From Zobellia laminariae (GTDB lineage: Bacteria > Bacteroidota > Bacteroidia > Flavobacteriales > Flavobacteriaceae), in NCBI RefSeq assembly GCF_009725995.1, contig NZ_RCNS01000003.1, positions 744,001-808,000 on the forward strand: a stretch of DNA of 64,000 nt, in the 5' to 3' direction. Shown here in pieces: positions 35,981-46,107 of the stretch; the first letter of the stretch is position 1, and every line of letters begins with the position of its first letter. Position numbers and translations under genes: made by a program. The notes under the pieces were generated by a model that saw nothing but the letters and a program-made list of their open reading frames with translations, was not told where the DNA came from and did not search any database.

Positions 35981-38176
35981 TTACCTAGATTCATCAGTCT
36001 TGGTCATAAACTCCCAGCTTATTTCTCCATATGTCCAAGGGCTTTTATTTATAATATCTTCTACATTACCAACACCTTTTTCAGCTTTAAGCAGTTTTGT
36101 TGTATACTTTCCACTCTCAAAATCATAGCTTTTTCCATCATCATCATACAAAATGAACTCTGCTGGAGCATGACCATAAACTCTAATATTAAGCGGTGTA
36201 TTTTTTTTCCATTCAGACGTTTGTCTAATAGATGGCATCATAGGAATAATACCGCCATCACGTACAAATAAAGGAATCCGGTTCATTGGAGGCATTATTT
36301 TAATGATTTCGCCATCGCCTACCACACGCCCTGTATAAAAATCGAACCAACGCCCTTTTGGCAAAGTTACCTCGCGCTCTTTCATACCTGCGAACATGGG
36401 AGCTACCAAAATATTATCTCCCATCATATATTGAGAGAGGTTTTCTTTTAATAACGCTTGCTGGTACGGATTTGCGGTATGATCTAATTCTTTTTCCATT
36501 AGGTTACGTTCATAGCTATAGGCATCTTCAAGCACCATGGCTCTAAAAGGGGGAATCCCTTCAAAATAATAGCGGGAAAATGCACTATAGAGATATGGAA
36601 GCAACTGCATTCTTAGGTAGGCAACTTCTTGACAGGCTTCATATACTTCGGGAAAAGACCATGGTTTGGTTCCTGAACCCCAAGCATTAATCATTGCCAT
36701 AGGCGAAAAACAACTCGTTTGCATTCTTCTAAGCCACTCCTCTGCAGACTCAGATTCTCTAACTTCTGGTTGCCATAATACACCACAAAAACTAGAATTG
36801 GCAATACCTGCAACAAAATCTTCATGTGCATACTGATCATTGTACAACACATAAGGTAAAGAGACTCCTCCTGCGTTATTGGCTCTAACCAAACCATAGG
36901 TTCGGGTATTTTGCTTTCTATAAAGGTCGGTAACCATATCCATGATTTTGAGTCCATAGGTTTGACGTGTTTGTTCTGCCGATACGCCTGAAGGAAAAGT
37001 AGCCACATCTGGCCATAGCCAATCATCAAAGCCATCTACTTCATCAATTTTATAACCACTAATACCAAGTGATACTTGATTTTTCATTAAATGGTCTCCA
37101 TATATTTTTCGGGCTTCTTTTAAATTAACATCTGGTACAATACCTCCCCAAACTTTATGAGATCCACTTAGTGGCATAAGCTCATCATAGATAGCTGATT
37201 CAGGAGATATATAGGGGTTACACCAGAGGTTCAGTTTTACTTTTTTATCACCTACTTTATTAATGAATTGGGAAGGGTTAGAAAACCTTCCTTGATCCCA
37301 TTCAAATGTACATGGGTACGATTTACTATGCCACCCGGGCTCTAATCCGATGACATCTAAAGGAAAATCTTTTTCTTTAAAATCATTAATTTCCTTCATG
37401 ACATTCTGGTCATTATACAAGGTTGGTGTACGCTGCCAAAAACCTAATCCCCATTTTGGAGGGATAACACCTCCTCCAAAGAAAAGATTGAATCTTTGTA
37501 CCACTTTTATTGGAGTTTCTCCTTCAAAAACCATAATCTCCGCTTTGTCTGATGGTATAAGAATTTCAACAGCATCGGAGTATGGATTAGATTCCCATTT
37601 AGAATCTGTATTTCGATCTCTAGGTTTCGGAGCATTCGGATTGTCTTTCTTTGTACCAGTTCCTACATATACGTCTATGTATTGTGCGGAATTAATAAAG
37701 ACCCCATAACCTAAAGATGATACATAAAAAGGGACAGGAGCATGCGTTCTACCATCATCTCTGTGGTTATAGTGATCTACATGCAAGCGTTTCACTTTTT
37801 TGGTTTGATCCAGACTTCTGAAGTTTAAACCTAGCCCATATATTTGCTCTCCTTCTTGCAAAGGAAGACTTATATAAGTTTTACCATTAATGATCTTTAT
37901 TTCAATTGAAGATTTATCTAGAGGAAATTCTGAACTCCCAAGTTTCTCAATTGCTTCCTTCTTGGGCGGAACTGGAGCTTGGTCGACAAAATTGTAATTC
38001 TCGCCCCCATTAATCACAGTTTTCCAAATACCGGGTAGACTTTCCTGCCAATCAGCCTCTATTACCCCACTAGTCGGCTCTTTTTCAGTATAATCACATG
38101 AAAATAATAGTGCTAAAATAGCTAAGGACAGGAAGGTTTTAATCTTAGATATGGAATTGTGTAAAGTTATTTTCAT
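35981..38176 (-). CDS. GH31 family alpha-glycosidase lipoprotein
   Basis: A 731-residue lipoprotein (LAILALLFSCDY, attachment at Cys) with the GH31 layout. The N-terminal beta-sandwich includes LPLQEGEQIYGLGLNF. The barrel holds VIGLEPGWHSKSYPC, the nucleophile Asp in GYKIDEVDGFDDW, and the acid/base region LYNDQYAHEDF. The C-terminal domains include NILVAPMFAG and LPKGRWFDFYTG. GH31 contains alpha-glucosidases, alpha-xylosidases, alpha-galactosidases and sulfoquinovosidases; the W-D-M type glucosidase subsite is not obvious, so the sugar cannot be fixed. The lipid anchor puts it at the outer membrane or periplasmic face. Operon partner of the fucosidases, with which it would trim the same glycan. 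Confidence 0.9.
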   Translation of the reverse strand: MKITLHNSISKIKTFLSLAILALLFSCDYTEKEPTSGVIEADWQESLPGIWKTVINGGENYNFVDQAPVPPKKEAIEKLGSSEFPLDKSSIEIKIINGKTYISLPLQEGEQIYGLGLNFRSLDQTKKVKRLHVDHYNHRDDGRTHAPVPFYVSSLGYGVFINSAQYIDVYVGTGTKKDNPNAPKPRDRNTDSKWESNPYSDAVEILIPSDKAEIMVFEGETPIKVVQRFNLFFGGGVIPPKWGLGFWQRTPTLYNDQNVMKEINDFKEKDFPLDVIGLEPGWHSKSYPCTFEWDQGRFSNPSQFINKVGDKKVKLNLWCNPYISPESAIYDELMPLSGSHKVWGGIVPDVNLKEARKIYGDHLMKNQVSLGISGYKIDEVDGFDDWLWPDVATFPSGVSAEQTRQTYGLKIMDMVTDLYRKQNTRTYGLVRANNAGGVSLPYVLYNDQYAHEDFVAGIANSSFCGVLWQPEVRESESAEEWLRRMQTSCFSPMAMINAWGSGTKPWSFPEVYEACQEVAYLRMQLLPYLYSAFSRYYFEGIPPFRAMVLEDAYSYERNLMEKELDHTANPYQQALLKENLSQYMMGDNILVAPMFAGMKEREVTLPKGRWFDFYTGRVVGDGEIIKIMPPMNRIPLFVRDGGIIPMMPSIRQTSEWKKNTPLNIRVYGHAPAEFILYDDDGKSYDFESGKYTTKLLKAEKGVGNVEDIINKSPWTYGEISWEFMTKTDESR

Positions 38177-38235
38177 TTCCTTTATATTGTTTAATTTAAA
38201 ATCATGATATTGTCTATACTTAAATGTAATGACAT

Positions 38236-39346
38236 TTATACTTTTATATATATCTTTTTCTTATCTAAGTACCATCCTGCAAGCCAACATAGCAACATAA
38301 AAACTATTGCAAAAACAAATGCTCCATAGTATTGACCTATCCAACTGAAACCTTTTTCATAAATATTAGCTGTACAGTGATTGGTCTTTATCTACTCGAA
38401 TAAAAAGCAATCCAATGGCAAGGTATTCTGACAATAGATATATAAATAAGGAGTTTTTACCAAAAACCTCAAAGAATCTATAATTTATAGGTTTTTTGAT
38501 ATAGTCTATTGAATAGACCAATAGTGAAAGAAGAATCATATCTAGCCCAATAGTTAGAATAGTAAAAGAACTGGTCCATAATTTTTTGTTTATAGGAAAA
38601 GTCAAATTCCATAAATAGGCGAGTGCCAATAAACCAATGCCCACTATAAGCATTTTAGATAATTTTTCGAAGTTTATCCCTCCATCAATAATATATTTCC
38701 CAACAAGGTATCCGGCTATCACATTGCATATGGCGGGTAAAGTACTCAATAATCCTTCTGGATCAAAAGGAATACCATCACCCCTGTATAAATGACTATC
38801 CCCCAGAATGAATCTGTCAACTATTCTTACTAAGTTGCCTTCCAGGGTATAATCTCCAAAGACGTTGAGTAATATCCAATAGCCCAGTAATATTATTCCT
38901 GATGCTATGAGAAGTTGGCGTTTTGTCAAAAAGTAAATCATGATAGCACCTAAAAAATAACATAGGGCTATTCGCTGTAATACGCCTAATATTCTAGTTT
39001 CACTAAAAGGGATTGCAGTTAAATCCCCATTATCTGTCCATGACATAAAAGGAATCCAGTATAGGAGATATCCCAATAGAAAAATAATGAAAGTCCGCTT
39101 TATGATTTTCCCAAAGACTTCCGATAGTGGTTTATTTTCCCAACGTGTTTTTACAAATGCAAAGGCATTTCCCACTGCAAAAAGAAATGAAGGAAAAACT
39201 AAATCGGTAGGAGTTAATCCGTGCCATTTGGCATGCAGCAATGGTGCGAATGTGAAATCCCAATCGCCAGTTGTATTTACAATTATCATTAGGCAAATCG
39301 TCAACCCCCTAAATATATCCAGTGCCTTAAACCTTTTCATATTCAT
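38236..39346 (-). pseudogene. HGSNAT-like membrane acetyltransferase, frameshifted near its end
   Basis: A multi-pass inner-membrane protein of the DUF5009/DUF1624 group, related to human heparan-alpha-glucosaminide N-acetyltransferase. The start FKALDIFRGLTICLMIIVNT is diagnostic, followed by PTDLVFPSFLFAVGNAFAF and about nine more membrane helices. The open frame ends at 38366 after VDKDQSLYS. The last helix continues in another frame, NIYEKGFSWIGQYYGAFVF, through CWLAGWYLDKKK to a TAA at 38236. Only the final helix is affected, so the truncated form (326 residues) may still fold. It overlaps the phosphatase-fusion gene by 4 bp (ATGA). Its job in the locus may be to acetylate a sugar carried in from the PUL. 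Confidence 0.85.
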
Positions 39347-41160
39347 AATTTGCTGTATCCTTTAATCCCTAGATCAAGAACCTTTATTATTTTCCCCAAC
39401 AAATCACTATTTTCATAAACTCCTTGAAATTCCTGAGAATGCGGGCCATATGCAAATAAGGGAACCATTACACCAGTATGGTCATGTGTGATAAAATCCC
39501 CCTCTATCATTTTTTCCCCTATATTTCCCTGAGGTATGCTAAAGCCCGAAGTTTCATGATCCGCTGTAACAATAACCAAGGTATTTTTGGTTTTATCAGC
39601 AAATTTAATGGCTTCGGTAACTGCGGTATCAAAGTCTATTCCTTCCGATACAATTCCGCCAACATCATTAAAATGGCCAAAACTATCAATCTGGGCACCT
39701 TCTACCATTAAAAAAAAAGGCTTGTTTTTAGAATTTAAAAACTCTAGACCATTTTTGGTCGCTTCAGCAAGTATATTTTCACGACCGTCCAAAACACTTG
39801 GCACGTCTTTTTTTGATAAAAAATGCCCAACCTTATCTCCCTTATAATATCCTATGGCATCCACCTTATCTAAAACAGTAAAACCTGCCGTAAGTTCTTT
39901 ATCTTGAAAATCTTCTGCTCCTCCTCCAATAAATAGTGACAATTTACTTTTTGATAAATCTCTTGCAATATCTTTTTCGTCCGATCGATCTTTTTGATGT
40001 GCATAAAAAGCTGCAGGAGTTGCGCCAATCATCTTGTCTGTGGTAATGCATCCTGAAACAAAGTTGTGCTCAGAAAGGAGTTCTGTAATATTTACCAAAG
40101 GTTGTTTAGAAGTATCTACACCTATTGCACGATTATACGTTTTCGCGCCTGTAGCAAGAGTCGTACCTGCAGCGGCGGAGTCAGTCGTGAAATCGTCAGC
40201 AGATTGCGTTTTTAAAAAACCGATACTTTTTAGCTGGGTAAGAGTCAAATGTCCACCATTGGCTAAAGTAGATGATGATATTTGGGTTAAACCATTGCCA
40301 TCTCCAATAAGCAAAACCACATTTTTTATTGGAATATTCTTTTGATCAGGTTCAAATGTAGGGGTATATACTTTCGAAATGATTTTGTTGTGATAAATAC
40401 GTTTTTTAAGGGTTTCTAGATATGTTGATGATTCAAAAGGCATATCTGTATTTATATAATCTACGCCAAGCTCTGCAAAAGCTTTCCATGCTGTTTTAGA
40501 ATCTGGTGTAGCCCAAAACCGAAAAGGTTTTCCGTAGCTATGGGCTTTATCAATCACGGTCTTTACTTTTTTATAATCAATAGTAGTCATTCTACCTTTT
40601 CCATTCCAATTTGTATACGCAGTATAATCTAAACTAATCATTGCTATTTTATCCCAAACTTTTTTATTTTGTAAAGTGTCCAAACTTTGGTAATCAAATT
40701 TCAAATAATCAGGATAATTTATAAATTCATTTATACTTGGTCTATTCCCAGATATTACAATAGAAATATTCTCGCTATTAATTATGCTAGGATATTTCAT
40801 TAAAATCGTCATTAACTTTTTTAACGCAGCGTAAGGTTCAGATTTTATATCAACAAGCAATTGTATTTCTTGTTGATTTCCTAGTCTAAGTTCTATTGCT
40901 TTTTGAAGAGGTAATAGGTATAAATTTTCAATGGTATGGTTATTTATAATATCTTCCTCACTATGCGTAGCATACAATACATCATTTTTCAAAAAAATAT
41001 CTACTTCTATTGAATTTAAGCTATTAGTATAGGCATCCCAAAAAGGCATGTTTTGTAGGTAATCATTATGCGAATGTATTTTATATCTATTTTCATGCTG
41101 AGCAGTAATAAAATGTATGGAAACAAAAAAGAAAACGAAGAAATTGTATATTTTAAACAT
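39343..41160 (-). CDS. Phosphodiesterase-alkaline phosphatase fusion protein
   Basis: A 605-residue exported two-domain enzyme. The signal peptide ends at FITAQ (residue 21). Residues about 25-260 form a PI-PLC/GDPD-like barrel: YKIHSHNDYLQNMPFW, NSIEVDIFLKND and ATHSEED carry the His, Glu and Asp expected at the metal site. Residues about 270-605 form an alkaline phosphatase: NVVLLIGDGNG, the phosphorylated Ser in FTTDSAAAGTTLATGAKTYN, and VIVTADHETSGF. Together they could cut a phosphodiester and then remove the phosphomonoester. This fits a glycan or lipid with phosphodiester groups. Located after SusD 1 (terminator between) and coupled to the acetyltransferase gene. Confidence 0.9.
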   Translation of the reverse strand: MFKIYNFFVFFFVSIHFITAQHENRYKIHSHNDYLQNMPFWDAYTNSLNSIEVDIFLKNDVLYATHSEEDIINNHTIENLYLLPLQKAIELRLGNQQEIQLLVDIKSEPYAALKKLMTILMKYPSIINSENISIVISGNRPSINEFINYPDYLKFDYQSLDTLQNKKVWDKIAMISLDYTAYTNWNGKGRMTTIDYKKVKTVIDKAHSYGKPFRFWATPDSKTAWKAFAELGVDYINTDMPFESSTYLETLKKRIYHNKIISKVYTPTFEPDQKNIPIKNVVLLIGDGNGLTQISSSTLANGGHLTLTQLKSIGFLKTQSADDFTTDSAAAGTTLATGAKTYNRAIGVDTSKQPLVNITELLSEHNFVSGCITTDKMIGATPAAFYAHQKDRSDEKDIARDLSKSKLSLFIGGGAEDFQDKELTAGFTVLDKVDAIGYYKGDKVGHFLSKKDVPSVLDGRENILAEATKNGLEFLNSKNKPFFLMVEGAQIDSFGHFNDVGGIVSEGIDFDTAVTEAIKFADKTKNTLVIVTADHETSGFSIPQGNIGEKMIEGDFITHDHTGVMVPLFAYGPHSQEFQGVYENSDLLGKIIKVLDLGIKGYSKL

Positions 41161-41172
41161 AAATTAAAGTTG

Positions 41173-41211
41173 AAAAGAAAGGCGCTATATGATATATAGC
41201 ACCTTTTCTTG
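41173..41211 (-). terminator. Hairpin after SusD 1
   Basis: AAGAAAGGCGCTATAT and ATATAGCACCTTTTCTT form a long stem with one internal mismatch and a 3-base loop. It lies between the SusD stop at 41252 and the phosphatase-fusion start at 41160. It could attenuate transcription so that SusC/SusD are made in excess over the enzymes, an arrangement common in PULs. Confidence 0.7.
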
Positions 41212-41251
41212 CGAAAAAAAAAATTAACTAAAAAAAACTAACTCAACATTT

Positions 41252-42842
41252 TTACCAACCTTTATTTTGAGGTATTCCAGAAGACTCGATAACAGTAATT
41301 GGAAGTGGCCACGCATTCATATATGTGGGGTCAAAATTTCTTGAAGGAAATACAATTTCTGAAGTGTATGGAGAATCTGGATTAGACCTATCTGTATAAA
41401 TCCTACCGTAAATTGGCTTTGCATATGTTGCTGCCGCATCACCCCAACGTACTAGATCAAAATGTCTGTTGGCAAATTCTCCTGCCAATTCTACCCTTCT
41501 TTCATGCTTTAAATCATCCATAGTAGCCCCAGAAATGGCAGGCACTCCAGCTCTTTCTCTTACTAAGTTTAAAGGAACATCTCCATTCTGTCCATCCATA
41601 ATAAGTGCTTCTGCCTTCATTAACAATACCTCAGCATAACGCATTAATGGAACATTATATGTTGTGGATGGATTATCTCCGTTACTATTTATATACGTTC
41701 CTATGGGATTTTCAAATTGAAACTCATACATATACTTGTTAAACATAAAACCAGATAATGAATTCTCTGATTGATATCTTCTAGTCTCTCCAAAAAATGG
41801 AAATTCATCGCCAAAATTTAGAATAGTAACGTCTCTACGAACATCACCAGCTTCAAATTCTAGAAATAACCCCTCTGAAGGGGTATAATATCCCCAACCG
41901 TTATATTTGCCCCATCCTTTGTTTTCTAACATTATCCCAGGGAGCTTACTTCCATTATCTACTCCGGAATTTACAGACCAAATGTATTCGCTGGTCCAAT
42001 TATTTAAACTACTATGCATTTCTCTATAATCAATAGAAGGATTACCACTGTTAATCAAGGCTCTGCCAGAACCAGAATTTGTAACTGCATCTGCATATTT
42101 TACAACCTCTACATATCTAGCGGCATCATATTGTGCCCAATACAAATTAGTTTTTGCCAAATACCCCAGAGCTGCGTCTTTATGGGGTCGTCCATAGTCA
42201 TTTGAGCCATAATCGGTGAACAATGGAAGAAACTCGGCTGCTTTTATAAGATCAGTTTCTATTTGCTGATAGTTTTCTATGACACTGGTAGGTCTGGAAT
42301 AACTTCCTGCTGGATCGAACATGTTCATTTCGGTTACTATGGGCACTCCACCATTGGGGCCATTATCTCCATAGGTATGTGCAACCCAGAAATATGAAAA
42401 AGCCCGCATAAAATATGCTTCCCCTAAAAACTGACTTTTCTGGGTTTCGCTAATATCCATGTCTGGAACATTAAGAATAATATCATTAGCTCTACGGATA
42501 ATTTTATAGCAATTTTCATAACAAGTAGACGTATAACCACCTTCACCACCTGTAATATTAAAATTTTTAATATTATCTGCTGCTGCCTTGATACGCCCTG
42601 TAATCATATCATCGGACGCATTTATGTACCAGAAAAAACCTCTAGAGAACATTTCTTCATCCTGCATGTATGCATACATACTATTAACACCCTCGGCAGC
42701 ATCTTGTTCCGATTTCCAGAAATTTGCATAGGACGTACTTCCCGATGGAGTTACTTCAGTAAAATCGTCTGAACAAGAAATTAAGTTAAGGCCAATGAAA
42801 CCTATAATTAAACTTGTTTTTTTAATAAATCTATTTTTTCAT
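41252..42842 (-). CDS. SusD/RagB glycan-binding lipoprotein 1, frameshift in the signal peptide
   Basis: The surface lid of a SusCD importer. The intact frame of 475 codons begins MYAYMQDEEMF, but the real N-terminus lies upstream. The ATG at 42840-42842 is followed by six A (42834-42839); with five A it reads MKNRFIKKTSLIIG and on to the lipobox NLISCSDDF. The two frames join without stop after that. With the extra A the signal peptide is lost. The SusD fold is clear: AYFMRAFSYFWVAHTYG, YLAKTNLYWAQYDAARY, LMRYAEVLLMKAEAL and ERRVELAGEFANRHFDLVRW. It lies 21 bp after SusC 1. Repaired length would be 529 residues. Confidence 0.9.
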
Positions 42843-42863
42843 TTTTAGCTTTTTTTTTAAAAA

Positions 42864-45800
42864 TTATAAAGACAATGATAAACCAGCGGTTACGATTCTG
42901 GATAAAGGATATTTAGCTATATCCAATCCCTTTCCTCCGACTTCCGGATCGATTCCAGAGTAGTTCGTAATGGTAAATAAGTTCTCTGCAGATATGTAAA
43001 TGCGTAAAATAGAACCGTTAAGAACTGTGTTCATTATGTTTTTGTCCAGTGTATACCCCAGAGTAACATTCTTTAGACGCAGGTATGAAGCATCCTCCAA
43101 ATACCAACTAGAAGCCAAGCCATAATTATTGTTATTGTCTTGGGTAGATAGCCTTGGAATACTTGTTCCCATATTGGAAGGAGACCAAGCGTTAATTGCC
43201 CTATTATCTAAATTATAACCTGTTAGAGAGGCATTGTAGGTAGTATATTTATAGCCATTGAAAGCATCTACACCAGCTACACCCTGAAATATCATCCCTA
43301 AGTCAAAATTCTTATATCCAAGGTTAACACCAAAATTATACGTTACCTCTGGTTGGTAGCTGTCATAAAATACTTTATCATTTTCATCTATTGTACCATC
43401 ATCGTTGCTATCTGCAAATTTAAAATCTCCTGGGAGCGCATTAGGTTGAATTAAATTTCCATCCTTTACATACGCTTCTATTTCGGATGGACTTTGGAAT
43501 ATTCCCAAATGAGGGACTACATATGTAGAATATATTGGTCTGCCTACTTCAGATCTATAAGGACGTAAAACATTTCTTACGTTGTCGGTGTGTGCAATAA
43601 AATCTATACCACTCTCATTATAGCCATCTAAATTTACCAATTCATTATCCAACACACTCGCGTTGGCATTAATGGTATAACTTAAATCTCCAATGGTGTT
43701 CGTGAAACTTGCAGCAATTTCAAATCCGGTATTTTTAATTTCTCCTCCATTTACAAATGAAGCTCTAACACCTTGATTTTTATCCTCTAATCCTTGAAGA
43801 AGCAAGTCTTTGGTTGTTTTAACGAAATAATCAAGCGTTAAGGTTAATTTATGATCGAACAAACTGGCATCTAACCCCAAGTCTAAAGATTCTGAGCTTT
43901 CCCATCTTAAATTAGAATTGGAATTTACACCAACAAAAACACCTCTATTATCGACAGAAGCCTCTTCTCCTATTATTACATTAGTGGTACTCAATGGAGC
44001 ATCAAAAGAATAGTAATCTAAATCTCCAAGGTTCCCAATTTCTCCCCAAGAAGCTCTTAACTTTAAATCGTTAATAGCTTTTATAGTAAAAAATTCTTCA
44101 TCGGAAATTCTCCAACCGGCAGTAGCCGATAGAAAATTATCTGCTTGATTACCTGATGATAGACGGGAAGTTTTATCTCTTCGTAAACTACCAGACAAGA
44201 AGTATTTACCTTTATAATTATACATTACTCTACTTATCATAGCAGTAAGAACATCTTCATAAACACTTGATTTAGGGTTTCTAATAACTGTTGCATTACT
44301 TAAATATTGATTGAAAGGTTCTTCTTTCGCAAAACCCTCGCCACGTTGTGATAAAGATTCAAAATCTGTATGTTGGGCGGAATGTATTGCAGTGATATTC
44401 AAATTATGATCACCAAAAGATTTTATATAACTAAGTTGATTATCCCAGACCCATCTGTTGCTTGTAGCATTTTCTTGATCTAGATAATTATTAGGGTTAG
44501 ATCTTCCCAATTCCGGAACTCTTGGCTGAAATCTTTTTGAACTTTCTTGTGTATAGGTATAGCCATAATTGCTCTTAAAAGAAAGGCCATCCAAAATATC
44601 ATATTCCAGATAAACATTGGCATTAAGATTATTGGTTGGAGCATTATTGGTGGGCCGCAATAACAATGCTAAAGGATTGTAAACATCTCCGTAAGCACCT
44701 GCGAATTGAGAGAGTTCTTCTGGCGCAACCCCGGCAAAACTACCATCATCATAATAGGTAGGGGATGCTGAGGGCATGTATACTGCATTTATAATAGTAC
44801 CAGAATAAGGACTATCTGTATCGGTCCCGATTGCTTCTGTTCTAGAATAATACACATTCTGTCCAATGGTAATTTTATCGGAAAGTTCAAAATCAGACTT
44901 CACTCTAAAATTAATGCGTTCTGAACTTGTTCCTTCTAATACGCCGTCTTTTTTATTGTACCCAAAAGAAGTTAAATAATTCATCTTTTCACTTGCACCA
45001 CTTAAATTAATGTTTGCATTGGTAAAGCTTGCAGGTCTAAAAATAGCATCTATCCAATTGGTACGGTTTACTTGTCCATAAGGATTCTGTGTAGCATCAT
45101 GTGCAGATTGTCTTGGAGTACCTGCATTATCAGCAGCAGTATTATAAACATTTGCTTGTTGCTGTGCGGTTAGTGGAGTGGGTAAATTCATTGCTTCTTG
45201 TATGCCACTATAAAAATCAACGCTAATTTTTGGCTTACCGATTTTTCCTTTTTTGGTTTGAATAACAATAACACCACCAGAGGCCTGTGCTCCGTAGATA
45301 GCTGCAGATGCAGCATCTTTTAAAACAGAAACAGATTCAATATCATTAGGATTAATTGGTGGTCCGTAATAAGGTAAACCATCAACAATAGTTAAAGGTC
45401 CACCTCCATCACTAAAAGTACTAAGACCTCTTATTAGAATTCTACCACTGCTGGTTGGATCTCCGCCTTGTTGCAATACGGTAACACCTGCCACATTTCC
45501 TTGCAAAAAATCTGATAAAGTAGATACTGGTCTAGAGGATAAGCTCTCTATATTTTCCACTTTAGAAATAGCAGAGGTTAAATCTCCTTTCTTAGAGGAA
45601 CCATATCCAATAAGGACCACTTCATCCAAACTGTTTATTCCGTCATCCATAACAATTTGAAAAGTCTGGTTACCGGAATAGTTAAGTTCTACAGACCTAA
45701 ACCCTATAGATGACACCATAATTATACCTTCGGCCTGGTCTACGACAAAACTAAAGTTTCCGTCAAAATCCGTAGCTGCCCCTTTTGAAGGTTCACTATT

Positions 45801-45932
45801 GGGGATAATAGTGGCCGAGGGTATTGGCATATTATCTGTTTTCGAAACAACAGTGCCCTTAAGAACGGTTTGAGCCATTGAGCCTGATACAAGGCCAAGG
45901 CATAATACTAAAAACAAATAATATTTTTTCAT
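42864..45932 (-). CDS. SusC/RagA TonB-linked outer-membrane transporter 1
   Basis: A 1022-residue SusC. Signal peptide MKKYYLFLVLCLGLVSGSMA. The carboxypeptidase-regulatory-like domain starts LKGTVVSKTDNMPIPSATII, the TonB box region is EVVLIGYGSSKK, and the plug has ILIRGLSTFSDGGGPLTIV and IESVSVLKDAASAAIYG. The 22-strand barrel ends YPLSRIVTAGLSLSL. Together with SusD 1 it imports oligosaccharide across the outer membrane. No N-terminal STN domain is present, so its regulation is by the AraC-type hybrid regulator encoded immediately upstream, not by a sigma/FecR pair. A 170-bp spacer with an inverted repeat lies between them. Confidence 0.95.
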   Translation of the reverse strand: MKKYYLFLVLCLGLVSGSMAQTVLKGTVVSKTDNMPIPSATIIPNSEPSKGAATDFDGNFSFVVDQAEGIIMVSSIGFRSVELNYSGNQTFQIVMDDGINSLDEVVLIGYGSSKKGDLTSAISKVENIESLSSRPVSTLSDFLQGNVAGVTVLQQGGDPTSSGRILIRGLSTFSDGGGPLTIVDGLPYYGPPINPNDIESVSVLKDAASAAIYGAQASGGVIVIQTKKGKIGKPKISVDFYSGIQEAMNLPTPLTAQQQANVYNTAADNAGTPRQSAHDATQNPYGQVNRTNWIDAIFRPASFTNANINLSGASEKMNYLTSFGYNKKDGVLEGTSSERINFRVKSDFELSDKITIGQNVYYSRTEAIGTDTDSPYSGTIINAVYMPSASPTYYDDGSFAGVAPEELSQFAGAYGDVYNPLALLLRPTNNAPTNNLNANVYLEYDILDGLSFKSNYGYTYTQESSKRFQPRVPELGRSNPNNYLDQENATSNRWVWDNQLSYIKSFGDHNLNITAIHSAQHTDFESLSQRGEGFAKEEPFNQYLSNATVIRNPKSSVYEDVLTAMISRVMYNYKGKYFLSGSLRRDKTSRLSSGNQADNFLSATAGWRISDEEFFTIKAINDLKLRASWGEIGNLGDLDYYSFDAPLSTTNVIIGEEASVDNRGVFVGVNSNSNLRWESSESLDLGLDASLFDHKLTLTLDYFVKTTKDLLLQGLEDKNQGVRASFVNGGEIKNTGFEIAASFTNTIGDLSYTINANASVLDNELVNLDGYNESGIDFIAHTDNVRNVLRPYRSEVGRPIYSTYVVPHLGIFQSPSEIEAYVKDGNLIQPNALPGDFKFADSNDDGTIDENDKVFYDSYQPEVTYNFGVNLGYKNFDLGMIFQGVAGVDAFNGYKYTTYNASLTGYNLDNRAINAWSPSNMGTSIPRLSTQDNNNNYGLASSWYLEDASYLRLKNVTLGYTLDKNIMNTVLNGSILRIYISAENLFTITNYSGIDPEVGGKGLDIAKYPLSRIVTAGLSLSL

Positions 45933-45959
45933 TTAAATAGTTGGTTATTGATTTGATAC

Positions 45960-45967
45960 CAAAATTA
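45960..45967 (-). promoter_or_regulatory. Candidate -7 box of the SusC 1 promoter
   Basis: On the minus strand the sequence is TAATTTTG, which fits the Bacteroidota -7 consensus TAnnTTTG, 28 bp before the SusC ATG. No TTTG at the -33 position is seen, which would be consistent with dependence on an activator, but the motif is short and may be chance. Confidence 0.3.
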
Positions 45968-46063
45968 GAAGAGGAATTGGTTTTCGGGGAGGTGAAATAA
46001 ATCAAAAAGGGGGACTTATTTTTCAACAAATAGCACAGATTGAACTTAATTGTTGGACTTTTA

Positions 46064-46094
46064 TTACGGTAATCTTAGGTTAACACTACCGTAA
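46064..46094. promoter_or_regulatory. Inverted repeat between hybrid regulator and SusC 1
   Basis: Perfect 8-bp arms TTACGGTA and TACCGTAA are separated by 15 bp. It is 132 bp upstream of the SusC start and 14 bp after the regulator's stop codon. There is no T-run after it on the minus strand, so an operator for the AraC-type regulator is as likely as a terminator. Confidence 0.45.
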
Positions 46095-46107
46095 AATGGG
46101 AATAACA

